From positions 8,940,899 through 9,004,898 of the forward strand of contig CM055275.1 of the NCBI GenBank assembly GCA_029237695.1: a stretch of 64,000 nt of DNA, given 5' to 3'. The notes under the pieces were generated by a model. That model was not told the DNA's origin, ran no database searches, and worked only from the letters and a program-made list of their open reading frames with translations. Both the position numbers and the translations under genes were made by a program. Below, one piece after another: positions 21,885 through 33,104 of this stretch. Source of the stretch: Conchocele bisecta (lineage: Eukaryota > Mollusca > Bivalvia > Lucinida > Thyasiridae). Each line of letters opens with the position of its first letter. The first letter of the stretch is position 1.

Positions 21885-22800
21885 GAAAATACAGGGAAAG
21901 AATTTAGAGTATTTAAAGCAATGTACAATCACACAAAATGTAGATCGCTGTCTCCGAGCACAACACTGTTATGTGAGCTACAAGTTTATAAGTTTGTCGA
22001 TAAAAATGTATGCGAAGACCATTCTTAATTAATTGGTAATTAATGGATGAAAAGGACCATCATGTAAATGATACTGTATCGTGGGAAATTCAAGTAACTG
22101 CCATGGAGGGGTGTGGAATAATAATACTAAATAGGTACTCATTATTTTAGGCAAAATGTCATATTCGGTGAATGTTGGTATCATTCAGATCATTCAGAGC
22201 AACACATAAGCTTTTGAATTCAATAGAGTAATACGCAAGAATGTTTGACTCAATTGGGTAGTAATACAAATTATACAAATAATAAAAATTATACAAATAA
22301 TAATATGGGTATTTCAAATTTATAATTAATCTTATATAAAGAAATATTACCAATTTGTGTATAAATGGACTGGTCTGAAAATCATTTTATGACTGTGTTG
22401 GTCTGACAATTACATATAGTAAGGCATTATCCACGACATTTTTTGTGGCGCACTTTGAACTTTTTGACAGCCATGTTTGGATGCCATTGTTTATTACATT
22501 ATTCAAGTACAATCGAGCATTTCAAACAACTGTTGCTGTACAGTATACAAATAGCTCTAGGTATTAAATCATATTTCACTAAATCAGGGTTGGCAATTTC
22601 CCGGGAAATATGAACTTTGATGGTCTTTTTAATTCCAAAGTGTCAAGATGAGTATCTATATTCCTCTACATCTACATTGGTATATATCTGTGTATGACTA
22701 TTAAACCTACAGGTAAAATATTCTGTAATAAAAGATGTAATGTTATTAGTTAATTTAAAATATATATATATATGCAAGATTTGCCAACTGTCTATTTGAG
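21885..22800. other. No gene seen
   Basis: Non-coding, with AT-rich repeats at 22,260-22,340 and 22,760-22,775. It is the left flank of the Polinton-like insertion; 22,801-22,806 (GACACC) is the target duplication. Confidence 0.5.
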
Positions 22801-22806
22801 GACACC

Positions 22807-23075
22807 AGTAGTGGTGGTTTGCGGGAGGTCCAAGTGAGTGATATAATTGTATAAGAATATAGTGAAAATATTGCGGGCGGATCGGATCTGGTCAGTTTCG
22901 CGCAGGCGGGGGGTCCTGGCGGCGTAATTGAGGGAGGCGCGAAAGATAATTGCCGAGGTGCGAAAGTGCGCGCGGGTTGACCGCGGTCAATTGGCCAATT
23001 ATCGATTGAGGGAGTATGGGAACTGGGTGTATTTGTGAATTATGAGATGTAGTTCGCACACAGTATAGACAATGG
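22807..23075 (+). repeat. Left terminal inverted repeat of the Polinton-like element
   Basis: About 269 bp matching the right end at 41,923-42,198 with few differences. The left copy has an extra 10 bp around GACCGCGGTC near 22,978; the right copy has a 26 bp tandem duplication of the GGCAATTATCTTT segment. It is followed 60 bp later by the first ORF. Confidence 0.9.
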
Positions 23076-23134
23076 ACACAGACACACGTTCGTGTATTCG
23101 AAGTTGTAATTCCGTGAGAAATAGCGAATAAACT

Positions 23135-23593
23135 ATGCAGCCAGGTAGATCCGATATAGTTGATATGGGCGACCGTGTTAATTTCACCCACGGGGAATCT
23201 CAGTCAAACAGATTCGCCGTTTGTGGTAAACGGGTAGCAAAGAATCAAGCGACATACTGGATGCAGATGTTGGCTGATTACTTGATAATGATAGTAGCAT
23301 TGACTCACTTAAGTATGCAGAGTAATGACAGGGAACTCTGGCTGGTTCTTTTGAGCAGTGCGATAGGGTATATTTTGCCAAGCACGGGACTCAAGTTTGC
23401 GAGAGCTAACGAAACCCCTGTTGCGGATAGTTTCATCAGGCCTTCTGTTAACAGCCTACATTTAGACGACGTTGATACACATATTGCACCCGAAATCCCC
23501 ACTTCTGTCACGGGCGACCTGTGTGTTCGTGATGATGATAATGACGGTGTAGATAGCAACATGATTAGACCCGATTCCGAACTTCTGGCTTAA
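23135..23593 (+). CDS. Hypothetical membrane-type protein upstream of the integrase
   Basis: Encodes 152 residues with no recognised family. Residues 35-90 hold two hydrophobic stretches (MLADYLIMIVALTHLSM and LWLVLLSSAIGYILP) that could span or lie on a membrane. A hydrophilic, acidic C-terminal half follows (DDDNDGVDSN). It sits 60 bp inside the left inverted repeat and ends 9 bp before the integrase frame, so the two were probably expressed together or as one spliced unit. Methionine at 23,135 is the first in frame. Confidence 0.5.
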   Translation: MQPGRSDIVDMGDRVNFTHGESQSNRFAVCGKRVAKNQATYWMQMLADYLIMIVALTHLSMQSNDRELWLVLLSSAIGYILPSTGLKFARANETPVADSFIRPSVNSLHLDDVDTHIAPEIPTSVTGDLCVRDDDNDGVDSNMIRPDSELLA

Positions 23594-23602
23594 ATTTTCA
23601 AG

Positions 23603-24282
23603 ATGACAGACGCCGACAATGCATATCTGAAGAACATTTACACCGATCCTAGACATGCGGGTGGATTTGCCGGCGCTAAGAAACTTCACGAGGTCGTAAA
23701 AAACGAAGGTCAGCGCAACTTGACATTGAAGAGTGTGAAAATCTTTCTCGCTACACAGGATACTTACACGGTTCACAGACCCGCACGTAGAAGATATGCA
23801 ACAAGCAAACTTGTTGTTTACGGAATACGACAACAATATGACGCGGATTTAATGGACATGCGGCGCTTGTCTCTCAGTAATGATAATGTAACTTTCGTTC
23901 TCGTATTGATTGACGATTTCAGCGGACTGTTGTTCGTTCGTCAAGCCTCTCAGATCCAAGTCGAGCAAAAGCATGCTGGCTGCGTTTAAAGATATTTTTG
24001 AGAAAGATCGTACTCCGATTCCAGAGTCTTTGCGTTCCGACAAGGGAACCGAATTCCAAAACGCAGTTGTTAGGTCTTACCTTGAGTCCCTAAAAATTAA
24101 GCAGTTCACGGCTACGAATCATGTCAAAAGCAACATAGCGGAGCGCGTGATCGGCACGTTAAAGCAGCTGATTTATCGTTATCTTTATCAAAATAGTACT
24201 TACAGGTACTTAGACCAATTAGACAACCTCCTTAACAATTACAACGCGAGACCGCACCGGTCATTGTTTGGTCTGGCACTTC
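23603..24282 (+). pseudogene. rve-type integrase, frameshifted and 3'-truncated
   Basis: Retrovirus-like DDE integrase, which would join element ends to target DNA. The first frame (23,603-23,989) carries an N-terminal helical region, a DTYTVHRPARRRY linker and the first Asp (YDADLMDM). The second frame (23,910-24,282) carries the second Asp (RSDKGTEFQ) and the Glu (NIAERVIGTLKQ). One frameshift near 23,940 separates them. LINE L12 cuts the gene at 24,283, right after NARPHRSLFG, so any C-terminal chromodomain-like part is lost. Position next to the terminal repeat fits a Polinton integrase. Confidence 0.75.
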
Positions 24283-24592
24283 AATGCTACTTCACTTGCG
24301 GAGCTATTCCAGGTGGAGAACATTGAAGGTTTGCTTCGCTTTCTCCATGAAACTAACTTGTATCGGAAGATTTAATTTTATCATTGCATACATGTCTCGT
24401 ATTTCTATAATTTTATATTTCTATACACGTTTTATATTTCTATATATATATTGTTCATCATATTAATATTTTTACCCTAATCACATATTGCATACTATTT
24501 TACTATTATTTTTATTCTTCATCTACATTCCTTGGCCCTAAATGATACTCTTTTGTGTTGATGGGCCGTTAAGCACCATTCCATTCCATTCC
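24283..24592 (+). mobile_element. LINE 3' fragment L12
   Basis: Zinc-like region end, 3' UTR and (ATTCC)n tail, inserted into the integrase gene. The tail runs straight into L13. Confidence 0.8.
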
Positions 24593-27500
24593 TGTTAAAA
24601 TCAGAACTAGATAATCTTGTCTCTCAGCTCCCTTCACCTTTCATTCTCCTTGGCGATTTTAATGGACATAACATGCTTTGGGGTTGTAAAGACACAAACA
24701 AAAAGGGGGAACTTATTGAAAATTTTCTTTCCGATCACAATCTCAGCATTTATAATGATAAATCGAGCACATATTTACATCCCGCAACCGGTTCATATTC
24801 CTCTCTGGATTTAACTCTGTGTCATCCTTCTCTGTATGTAGACTTTACGTGGAAAGTTGGTGACGACCTATGTGGGAGTGACCACTTTCCTGTCTTCTTG
24901 CAGAGTAATGGACCACCATCCACTGACAGAGTCCAGAGGTGGAAATTACATAAAGCCGATTGGGACACATTTCGCAATATGTGCATGATTGAACTAGATT
25001 TTGATCGCTTTCGAGATGCGGAAGATCCACTAGAACACTACGTTTCCCTTTTACACGATATTGCAGAAAAAAGACAATACCAAAAACCTCGGCAAAGCCC
25101 AAACGTGTCAATAAACCATGGTTTGACGAAGAATGCAAAGAGGCAATGACTGCTCGTAAGCAGTCTATTCGTCAAATCAATAATAACGCAACAGCAGATA
25201 ATTTAAAAGCTCATATAATTTTTAGAGCTAAAGCTCGACGCACAATTAAAGCTAGCAAGAGAAGGACTTGGAGATCTTTTGTCTCCAAGTTGAATTCGCG
25301 ATCTAAAATGAAAACAACATGGGACATGATTCGTAAGATAAACGGTAAAGGTAAATCAACTTCTGTCAATCACCTCAACAAAGCAGGACATAAAGTATCT
25401 TCCAAAACAGACATTTCAAACACATTAGCAGATACCTCCTCATGTAATAACTATTCTGAGGAGTTCTTGAAGGTGAAATGTGAGCAAGAGAAAACTAAAC
25501 TTAATTTTAATTCAGACAATTCAGAACATTACAACGCTCCTTTCTCTATGAGGGAATTAAAAGCTTCCCTCGAGAAAGCACATGATACATCAGCAGGCCC
25601 TGATGATATCCACTACCAACTGCTTAAACATTTACCTGAACACTCTTTAGACAACCTCCTTGAAATATTTAATACCATTTGGGAACAAGGCGTATTTCCG
25701 CCTTCATGGCGGGAAGCTACAATCATACCTGTTCCCAAACCGGGCAAGGATCACACCGACCCATCAAGTTACCGTCCCATCGCACTTACTAGCTGCGTCT
25801 GTAAAACCATGGAACGAATGATTAATGACAGGCTTGTCTGGTTTCTGGAATCCAATGGACTGATATCTGAGTATCAATCTGGATTCCGTCGCCAAAGAAG
25901 CACTGCCGATAATCTGATTAGACTCGAAGCATTCATTCGAGACGGGTTTGTTAACAATGAGCATATAGTTGCCTTATTTTTGGACCTAGAAAAGGCATAT
26001 GACACGACGTGGAAGTATGGGATTATGAAGGACCTTCATGACCTTGGTCTGAAGGGTCATCTCCCTGATTTTATTTCTAATTTTTTGAAAAACAGACAAT
26101 TCCAAGTCCGAGTCGGTACAACCCTTTCTGATCCCCATGAACAGGAAATGGGTGTACCGCAGGGAAGTATATTGTCTGTTACCCTTTTTAGCATTAAACT
26201 GAATAATATTGTAAAATGCCTGCAACCAGGTGTTGACTGTTCTTTATATGTCGATGATTTTTTAATATGTTACAAATCAAAGAACATGCATACTATTGAG
26301 CGCCAATTACAACTGAGCCTCAATAGAATAAACAAGTGGACCACAGAAAACGGCTTTAAGTTTTCGAAATCTAAAACTAACTGCATGCATTTTGGCAAAA
26401 GACGCGGTCTTCACCCTGATCCCGAACTTAAACTGGGAAAACATCCCATCCCAGTTGTTCGGGAGCAGAAATTTCTTGGTCTTATCTTTGATCCTAAACT
26501 CACTTTTAAACCCCATTTACGATACTTGAAAGCTAAATGCCAGAAAGCACTCAACGTAATGCGAGTGGTAGCAAATCATGACTGGGGTGCAGACCGAAAG
26601 GTGCTGCATCGCCTTTACATCGCACATGTTCGCTCAAAACTAGACTGCGGATGCACTGTATATGGGTCTGCCAGTAAATCCGATCTTCGGACGCTCGATC
26701 CAATACATCACCAAGGCTTACGACTCTGCCTGGGTGCATTCCGTACGTCTAACGCACAGAGCTTATATGCCGAAGCAAATGAACCTTCTCTCCACGACAG
26801 ACGCACCAAATTATCTTTGCAATACGCCACTAAACTACATTCCAATCCATCTAATCCAGCTTATAACACTGTCTTTCATCGAACTACAGATGCTGTATTC
26901 GATAAGAAACCAAGCTTCAAGCCACCATTCGGCAAGAGAATGGATCCTTTGATACACGATGCTGGCTTGGATCTGGATCACATTGCCAAATACGCTGTTC
27001 CAGATACTCCACCGTGGCAGTTGGAGCAGCCCAAGGTGATCTTCGATCTTAGTCAGCACACGAAAGCAGCAACTGATCCATCCATTTTTAAATCACTTTT
27101 TCTTGAGGTTAAAGACAGATACAATACATACACTCCGCTTTTTACTGATGGCTCAAAGATTGGGGACCGGGTAGCATCTGCTGCCGCTGTCCCCGAGGGA
27201 GATCTTCAATCCAAACTCCCAGACAAATCTTCGATATTTTCTGCGGAATTGAGGGCGATTTTACTTGCTCTTGATTTCGCGAAAATATCTTGGAGAAAGC
27301 AATTCATTTTATTTTCCGATTCATTATCTTCACTACAAGCTTTGTACAACATGAAGCTTGAACATCCACTTATCCGTCAAATCATGGAGCTACACCATAT
27401 TTTACTTTCGTCTGGCAAGGACATTATTTTTGTTGGCTACCCAGTCATACTGGTATCAAGGGCAATGACAGGGCAGATAGTGCTGCCAAGGCCGCCCTGG

Positions 27501-28157
27501 ATCTACCAACTTCTCATTTTCCTGTTTGCTATCATGATTTTAAATCTTCCATCAACTCATTCATCTCCGATACAATGCAGATCCAGTGGGATCTGCTCAC
27601 TGATAATAAACTTCATGCTGTGAAACCGACTCTGGGCGAATGGACTCCTGGCTACAGACATGTACGCCGGGATGAAGTTGTCCTTAGTCGATTGCGCATT
27701 GGACATACACGACTAACGCATTCGTATATGCTCAAAGGTGAGCCGCGTCCATGGTGTATTCCATGCCACAGTGCTTTTACCGTGCAACACATCCTACTGG
27801 ACTGTATCGATTTTGCCGATATTCGAGGCAAACACTTCAGTGTTATTTCACTTGCGGAGCTATTCCAGGTGGAGAACATTGAAGGTTTGCTTCGCTTTCT
27901 CCATGAATAAACGAACTTGTATCGGAAAATTTAATTTTATCATTGTATACATGTTACTCTTTACTATAATTTTATAATTCTATACACAATGTTCATTTAT
28001 ATTGTTTATCACATTCATATTTTTACCTTATCATCTGATTGATTACCACATGTAACATACTATTTTACTATTAATTTTATTCTTCATCTACATTGCTTGG
28101 CCCTAAATGATACTCTTTTGTGTTGATGGGCCGTTAAGCACCATTCCATTCCATTCC
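24593..28157 (+). mobile_element. LINE copy L13 (endonuclease, RT, RNase H)
   Basis: 5'-truncated in the endonuclease domain. The EN end is in the frame 24,673-25,149. A long frame, 25,146-27,623 (825 residues), holds RT and most of RNase H. A final frame at 27,575-27,910 has the zinc-like C-terminus, interrupted by a stop at 27,907. Its 3' tail meets exon 3 of the glycoprotein gene at about 28,158. Confidence 0.92.
25146..27623 (+). pseudogene. LINE ORF2: reverse transcriptase and RNase H (L13)
   Basis: The RT core spans about residues 150-400: SSYRPIALTSC, the FLDLEKAYDT motif A aspartate, GVPQGSILS motif B and YVDDFLICYK motif C with the catalytic Asp pair. RNase H follows at about 640-780 (FTDGSKIGD, SAELRAI, FSDSLSS). 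A missing T near 27,430 throws the frame off inside the last RNase H motif. The N-terminal endonuclease is separated by an insertion near 25,080. The RT-RNase H layout fits the I/Nimb side of the jockey group. This is the longest open RT frame in the window. Confidence 0.9.
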
Positions 28158-30198
28158 GTACGATGCCGCAGGTGACCGGGATTCCGATAACGGAAATGGT
28201 GGCGACTATCACGACTACGTAGATGTACGTAGTCGTGGAATGGCTGGCCCGGACTGAACGAAAAATGGTCATGGTCTATGATGTTTGTCATATCGTTGAC
28301 GAAGGGCAATACCATATTTCTGGCGAACAGTGTCGACCCTTATCAGGTCGATCCGAGTGTGCGCTGGTCGCGAAGGCTATCCGATGAACTCGTCTGCAAA
28401 ATAATTGGCCACCATCACTATAATCGTGATCACATTGGGCATACTTGAGACCAGCGCAGGATCGGATCGACCTGATCAGGGTCGACACTGTTCGCAATAT
28501 CACTTCAAAAAAAAAGGTGCGATTTTACGAACTGCTGATCGTATGTATAACTGGTGTAACACACAAACACAGACGCGTAACTGTGATCAACTCGATGTGT
28601 TTATAAATGTGTCGCTAAACGTAGCCAAACTTTGTGTTTAAGTACACATATTTAGTGCAGTAACGAGAGCCGAGATAGTTAACGTGCGTATTTAGACCAA
28701 CATTTCGGAGTACCCTTTTTATTGAGTCACCAAAAAAAGTTGCAAGTTGGGAGTGCTTTAGAATCGTCTCATTTTATTTGACGAAGAAATAAGAAAAATA
28801 CCCCGGATATGTGGTCAAAATACGCACCTCAACTGGAGCTGTGTAACTGGCGCCGATGTACGCCGCACTGGCTGTGTCAACAATTCATACGACCCAGCTT
28901 GTTATACCAGCATAGAGAACTATCGGCTCCCTGTCTGGGAGTACGTCTCGCTCTAATGTTACTAACACGTCCGCAAACTTACATATGTATCGTCGGGTCG
29001 TTGTGGCTTGTGGTGCAGTTGTTGTAGCGCTCGTTGTCGTGGTTCTGTTGGAGGGACTGTGGGTCGTCGTCATGTTGTCGTTGTCTTGATCATCCGCGTC
29101 GTCGTCGACATGCACCGGAAAGAACGGCCACCGGGCTGTGGTGTTCGCCGCGTCTGTCGTGATCGCTGTTTGTACCTGCATAATTATAACGATGATTTCA
29201 AACGAACGAACGGACGACAATATAACTCGTATGTAGAGTCTATTGTCGTCTACCAGTGACGCACAAGTCTCGTAAAAGTGGATGTTATTTTTCTTAGCTA
29301 TTCACAATTTTGAGCGGGCGTCTGTATGTCACTGAATTAATTTACAACTGACCATATACTTCGGATACTAGTATACGATAACGACAGAGGTCCACATAAG
29401 CTTGCTATTTTGGAACTAAATACTGTATTGGTAATTCGCTAGCTATGTTTCTACTGCAAAACATGCACACTTGAGACGATTCTAAAGAATACAAAACGTT
29501 CATGTTCTGGAAAGAATAGTCGGGATACGCCGCTTATCTGAGGGTTTAAACCGTCACTACGCCGAATTGAAATGTGTCGTCTGCTCTTCATTGTTTTCCA
29601 TTAATCGTTAGCACATTAACAAGTTTCAATAGCACACGAGAATCGTCTCATATGTTTTCGTGACCTGTCGAAAAGTGTTGTCAGTTAATACACGAGATAA
29701 AGGTGAATTTAAGCAGACGACAATTTTCGTTTCCCGCACTTTAAGCGACACATGTATATCGTGGATACTACGTGTGGCTATCTAGTTCGTTAAGCAGTAA
29801 TTAACTTATTTCTATCAATGAAATATGGCTTATGAAGTGTGTGTTTATTAATCATACCTGGCACTCATCGGTCGCAATGGACACTTTCGCCCCGGGGAAC
29901 TTGAACTGGTCGCACGTGGCACTGGTTCGCCGGACCTTGATCGTAGATAGGGCGGGCAGCTGCGCGGGCGTACAGTACAGTTGATTCCCAGCAGAACCCC
30001 TTCTCCCGTCTGCTCCAACCTCGTCACTGATGCGTACACGGGCCTGTCTCCCTCGCATACGATGTACGCGGATGTGCGCAGGTCGCACACAACACTGGTA
30101 CTTCCACTGTCCTTCTCACACTCGTATAGTCCGATGGCTGCGACACTGGTAGCCATTACACACAAACAAACAATTACTTTAATTAAACACATTTTCAC
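28158..30198 (-). pseudogene. Type I membrane glycoprotein gene, copy 2 (three exons, damaged)
   Basis: Exon 1 (29,858-30,198) has a signal peptide (IKVIVCLCVMATSVAA) and the cysteine-rich ectodomain; a frameshift near 29,985 splits it. Exon 2 (28,983-29,175; acceptor TATGCAG, donor GTAAGT) encodes the stalk, with acidic DDDADDQDND and Thr-rich TTTTSATTTAPQATTT stretches likely to be O-glycosylated. Exon 3 (to 28,253, acceptor TTCAG) encodes the membrane segment (YIYVVVIVATISVIGIP). The cytoplasmic tail is lost at the LINE L13 junction. Introns occupy the same positions and phases (0 and 1) as in copy 1, and intron 1 sequences are recognisably related, so the two copies share a spliced ancestor. 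Confidence 0.65.
28326..28496. repeat. Foldback element inside intron 2 of glycoprotein copy 2
   Basis: Arms of about 46 bp at 28,326-28,370 and 28,450-28,496 pair around CAGTGTCGACCCT and AGGGTCGACACTG. It is absent from the matching intron of copy 1, so it inserted later. It resembles the hairpin at 61,002-61,076. Confidence 0.65.
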
Positions 30199-32731
30199 GT
30201 CTGTGGCACTCGAGTGCCTAGTCTATAGTGACCGGTGTCCCGTGACCTCGTTGTCCCGCGTGTAAGTACACGAAATTCCAGCAACTTCTTGACCACCCTT
30301 TGAAGTTTCGCCGCACGGCCAGCTCCCGGCGTATGGACCATTTCGCATAATATTATATGATATATCTCTACGCGTCGACTTAAAGGCGAGACGAATTCCA
30401 CGCGCACGTAGGGAGTGGACCGTGGTCGAGGGGTTACACATCCGGACTCACACACTGGCTATTTAGCTTCGTGACACACCGGGTATGCGGTCACCAAACG
30501 GTAGCGGCTAGTTACAACGACCTTTATGTGGTGTAACAAGGACCGCCGGGTTCTTCTAGTCCCACGGCGGTACCCACACGGGGTACGAAACGAAGCTACG
30601 GTCGCGTATCGTCGGCCCCCGTTTTGGGAAACCCAGTTCTGAGCGGACCAAATAATTTTGCTTATCAGACGCTCTGCCTCTCCAGCGGAAAAAAATTGAG
30701 TTTTGCAGCGGGGTACATATTGTTCGCTACAATGAGTTTGCCTCACGTGATCGCTAAACGACGAGAGATATTCTTCAGTGCCGTATGTGGACACATATGG
30801 CGTATGCCATACGCCATACGACTCGGAACACGTGTAGTAGATAGTATTACGACCTGTAGCAGTACGTACATGGACACGAAAAACCACACCTCTCAACAGA
30901 GACATATACTACATGCATACTAATAATAATAACGTATTATATGTCTCTGTTCTCAACAAATGCAATATACGAAAAAAATAAATAGTTAAATGCGAGTCCA
31001 TGTCGAGCACGGCTCTCAGTCGAGCGCGGACAAAGTTTCGAAACATCGTGTCCAGATATTTTCTTTCCCCTGCACATGCGCAGTCTGAATAGCACAAGGC
31101 GACACAACCATCGTAATTTATTACTCCCGAATGCAACTCACTTCATGTACGAAGATTCGTAGGTCCGTGGCATTTTTTTTTAAACAATGGAATGACAATC
31201 CGCCGGGGCTATGCGGGCTCCTAATTATACAATGTCTCAGGGCTGCATACCTGTCCCTCATTGGACGACAAATCTGGGTCGGGAATAGTGCGTGGCCTGG
31301 CCGCCGATAGGCCCAGTGTAATGACCAGTGTTGTATCTGACGAAAGTCGCTTAGCGCGCTAATGTCGGCCTGTAGACTCGGGGTGGGGTGGGTGGGGTGG
31401 GGAAATATTTATTATAAATTCATAACATAGTCTACAGGCCGACATTAGCGCGCTAACGGACTTTCGTGAGATGTAAAAGGGGACCTTGAACACCGGTGTA
31501 TATATATATATATATCCCGGAAACTTCACTGGCTGAATCCCGGCCTTACGTGACCTTAGCTGTTGATAGGACGTGACACACCAGTAATCAGTCAATCAGT
31601 GAATCAATCAATCAATCAATCAATCATTAGCTGAATCGTGACCTGCGTAGACCCTGGTATACTGGGGAGTTTCGTCGACGGGTGGTCGTATTAGCATATT
31701 TCATAATTATGAAACTTGTTCTCGTAAGAACGGAAATAAAACAAGACATTGGTTTAAAGAACACGTACATTGTTATTTTCACGAACATCGCGTGTAGTTA
31801 TATACATTGCAACATTGTACCATCAAACAAAGAGTACACGATACGTAGTTTACATACACGTAAACTATTATTTGAGACGGGTTCTGAGATTTCGAGGTTT
31901 ATTAAAGTTTTACTGACTGTACTATTATTTTATATCACACGTATACATGTTGAACAAGAAAGTTGACTTATAATCTGCATTTATTCTAATAAGATACGCG
32001 AATTGCGATAATACTGAAGTCTCAGAACCCGGAATATAATATATATATATAGAATGTATATACGTTCGAGCACACACACACGCATGATGGGTTGTGCCAT
32101 ATTTATCGCGCCGAAATCCTAATACTGCCAACAATTATCCGTAAATGACGTCGAAACTAGGCGAACATGTCGACAAACATTTTAATGGGATCCGTGCGAC
32201 AATGGAGGCTTTTTATCGCACACATCTTTTCAATCTCGACACTTTTTTTGTACTACTTTCTACGTCATTTACGGACATAATATATATACGACATTCGCAA
32301 AAAAGGTATACCCCGATCATGTTGCTGCTGTTGCGAATAACACCAGGATAAAGTATTCATGTAGATCTACGTCTCACCAATGTACAAATGAAACATACAT
32401 AGCAATACATTTACGAGCACATATTGTACAATTGCCTTTCTATATATAATTACGATAGTCTGTATATATATATACACATAATAAAATCGATGAGTGAACT
32501 GATTAGCACCGGCCGTTCTACACGGACATGCTCAAAATACCGCGAACATCGTAGTTCCTGATAAGCCCGCGCGGATGCGCAGTCTGATCCGGGACTTCAT
32601 TGGTCGCGTGTCATGATGAGGTTTTTTTGTTCAACGTATTATTTGCATGTTTGGAATATAGAATATAGAACAATAAGCGCCAATAATAATAATAATACGT
32701 TGTTTATCCGGTTGTACTATGAAGGAGGAAA
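30199..32731. other. 2.5 kb unexplained insert between glycoprotein and F-box genes
   Basis: In copy 1 the two genes overlap; here they are 2.5 kb apart. No domain is recognised in the open frames (the 148-residue frame at 30,459-30,905 looks like chance). It holds several inverted repeats: 30,894-30,952 (AACAGAGACATATA arms), 31,338-31,468 (see below), a pair around TTCTGAGAT/TCTCAGAA (31,879 and 32,016), and CCGTAAATGACGTCG/CTACGTCATTTACGG (32,130 and 32,257). It also holds (ATCA)n at 31,595-31,627. It is probably a nest of small DNA elements. Confidence 0.5.
31338..31468. repeat. Foldback repeat with G-rich loop
   Basis: Arms of about 40 bp (TTAGCGCGCTAATGTCGGCC and its inverse) flank a loop with a GGGGTGGGGTGGGTGGGGTG run that could form a G-quadruplex. 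No coding content. Confidence 0.7.
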
Positions 32732-32982
32732 TTAGAAATTGTGAATTATGTCCTGTGTGAATTTGTAGAGGTCGAACGGTGTCATATTGTACGCGTATTC
32801 CCGAAAGTCTCGCCGCAACATGGAAGTCCAAAGCGCGTCATCTTCAATGATGCGCTTTGCTCGTTCGTCTGTGCCAGACTTTTGGCATCTCTCGCTGGCA
32901 TGTACAACCTCAATAGCATGAGCAATAACTCTTCTGGTAACGCATTCAGCCGGCTGCCGTTATCGAAAGAGTGACTGTCCAT
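32732..32982 (-). pseudogene. Small F-box-like protein, copy 2 (one frameshift)
   Basis: The start ATG at 32,982 begins MDSHSFDNGSRLNALPEELL, aligning with copy 1 from its first residue. The F-box helix region follows. A 1 bp loss near 32,863 shifts the frame, and the conserved remainder continues in another frame to a stop at 32,732. Size and spacing match copy 1. As there, nothing follows the F-box except a short aromatic tail. Confidence 0.55.
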
Positions 32983-33104
32983 TATGTAAACCAAAAAAGA
33001 AGAATAAAATATAGAAAAAGCTATACATGTAACACGACAACAACACACAGTAACAATAAACACGGTAACACGGTAATCCGATTTTGACAGTATCCGATAT
33101 ATCG

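Noticed and set aside
30459..30905. 148-residue minus-strand frame inside the Polinton-like element
   Set aside because: No domain, odd composition, no counterpart in copy 1; probably chance.
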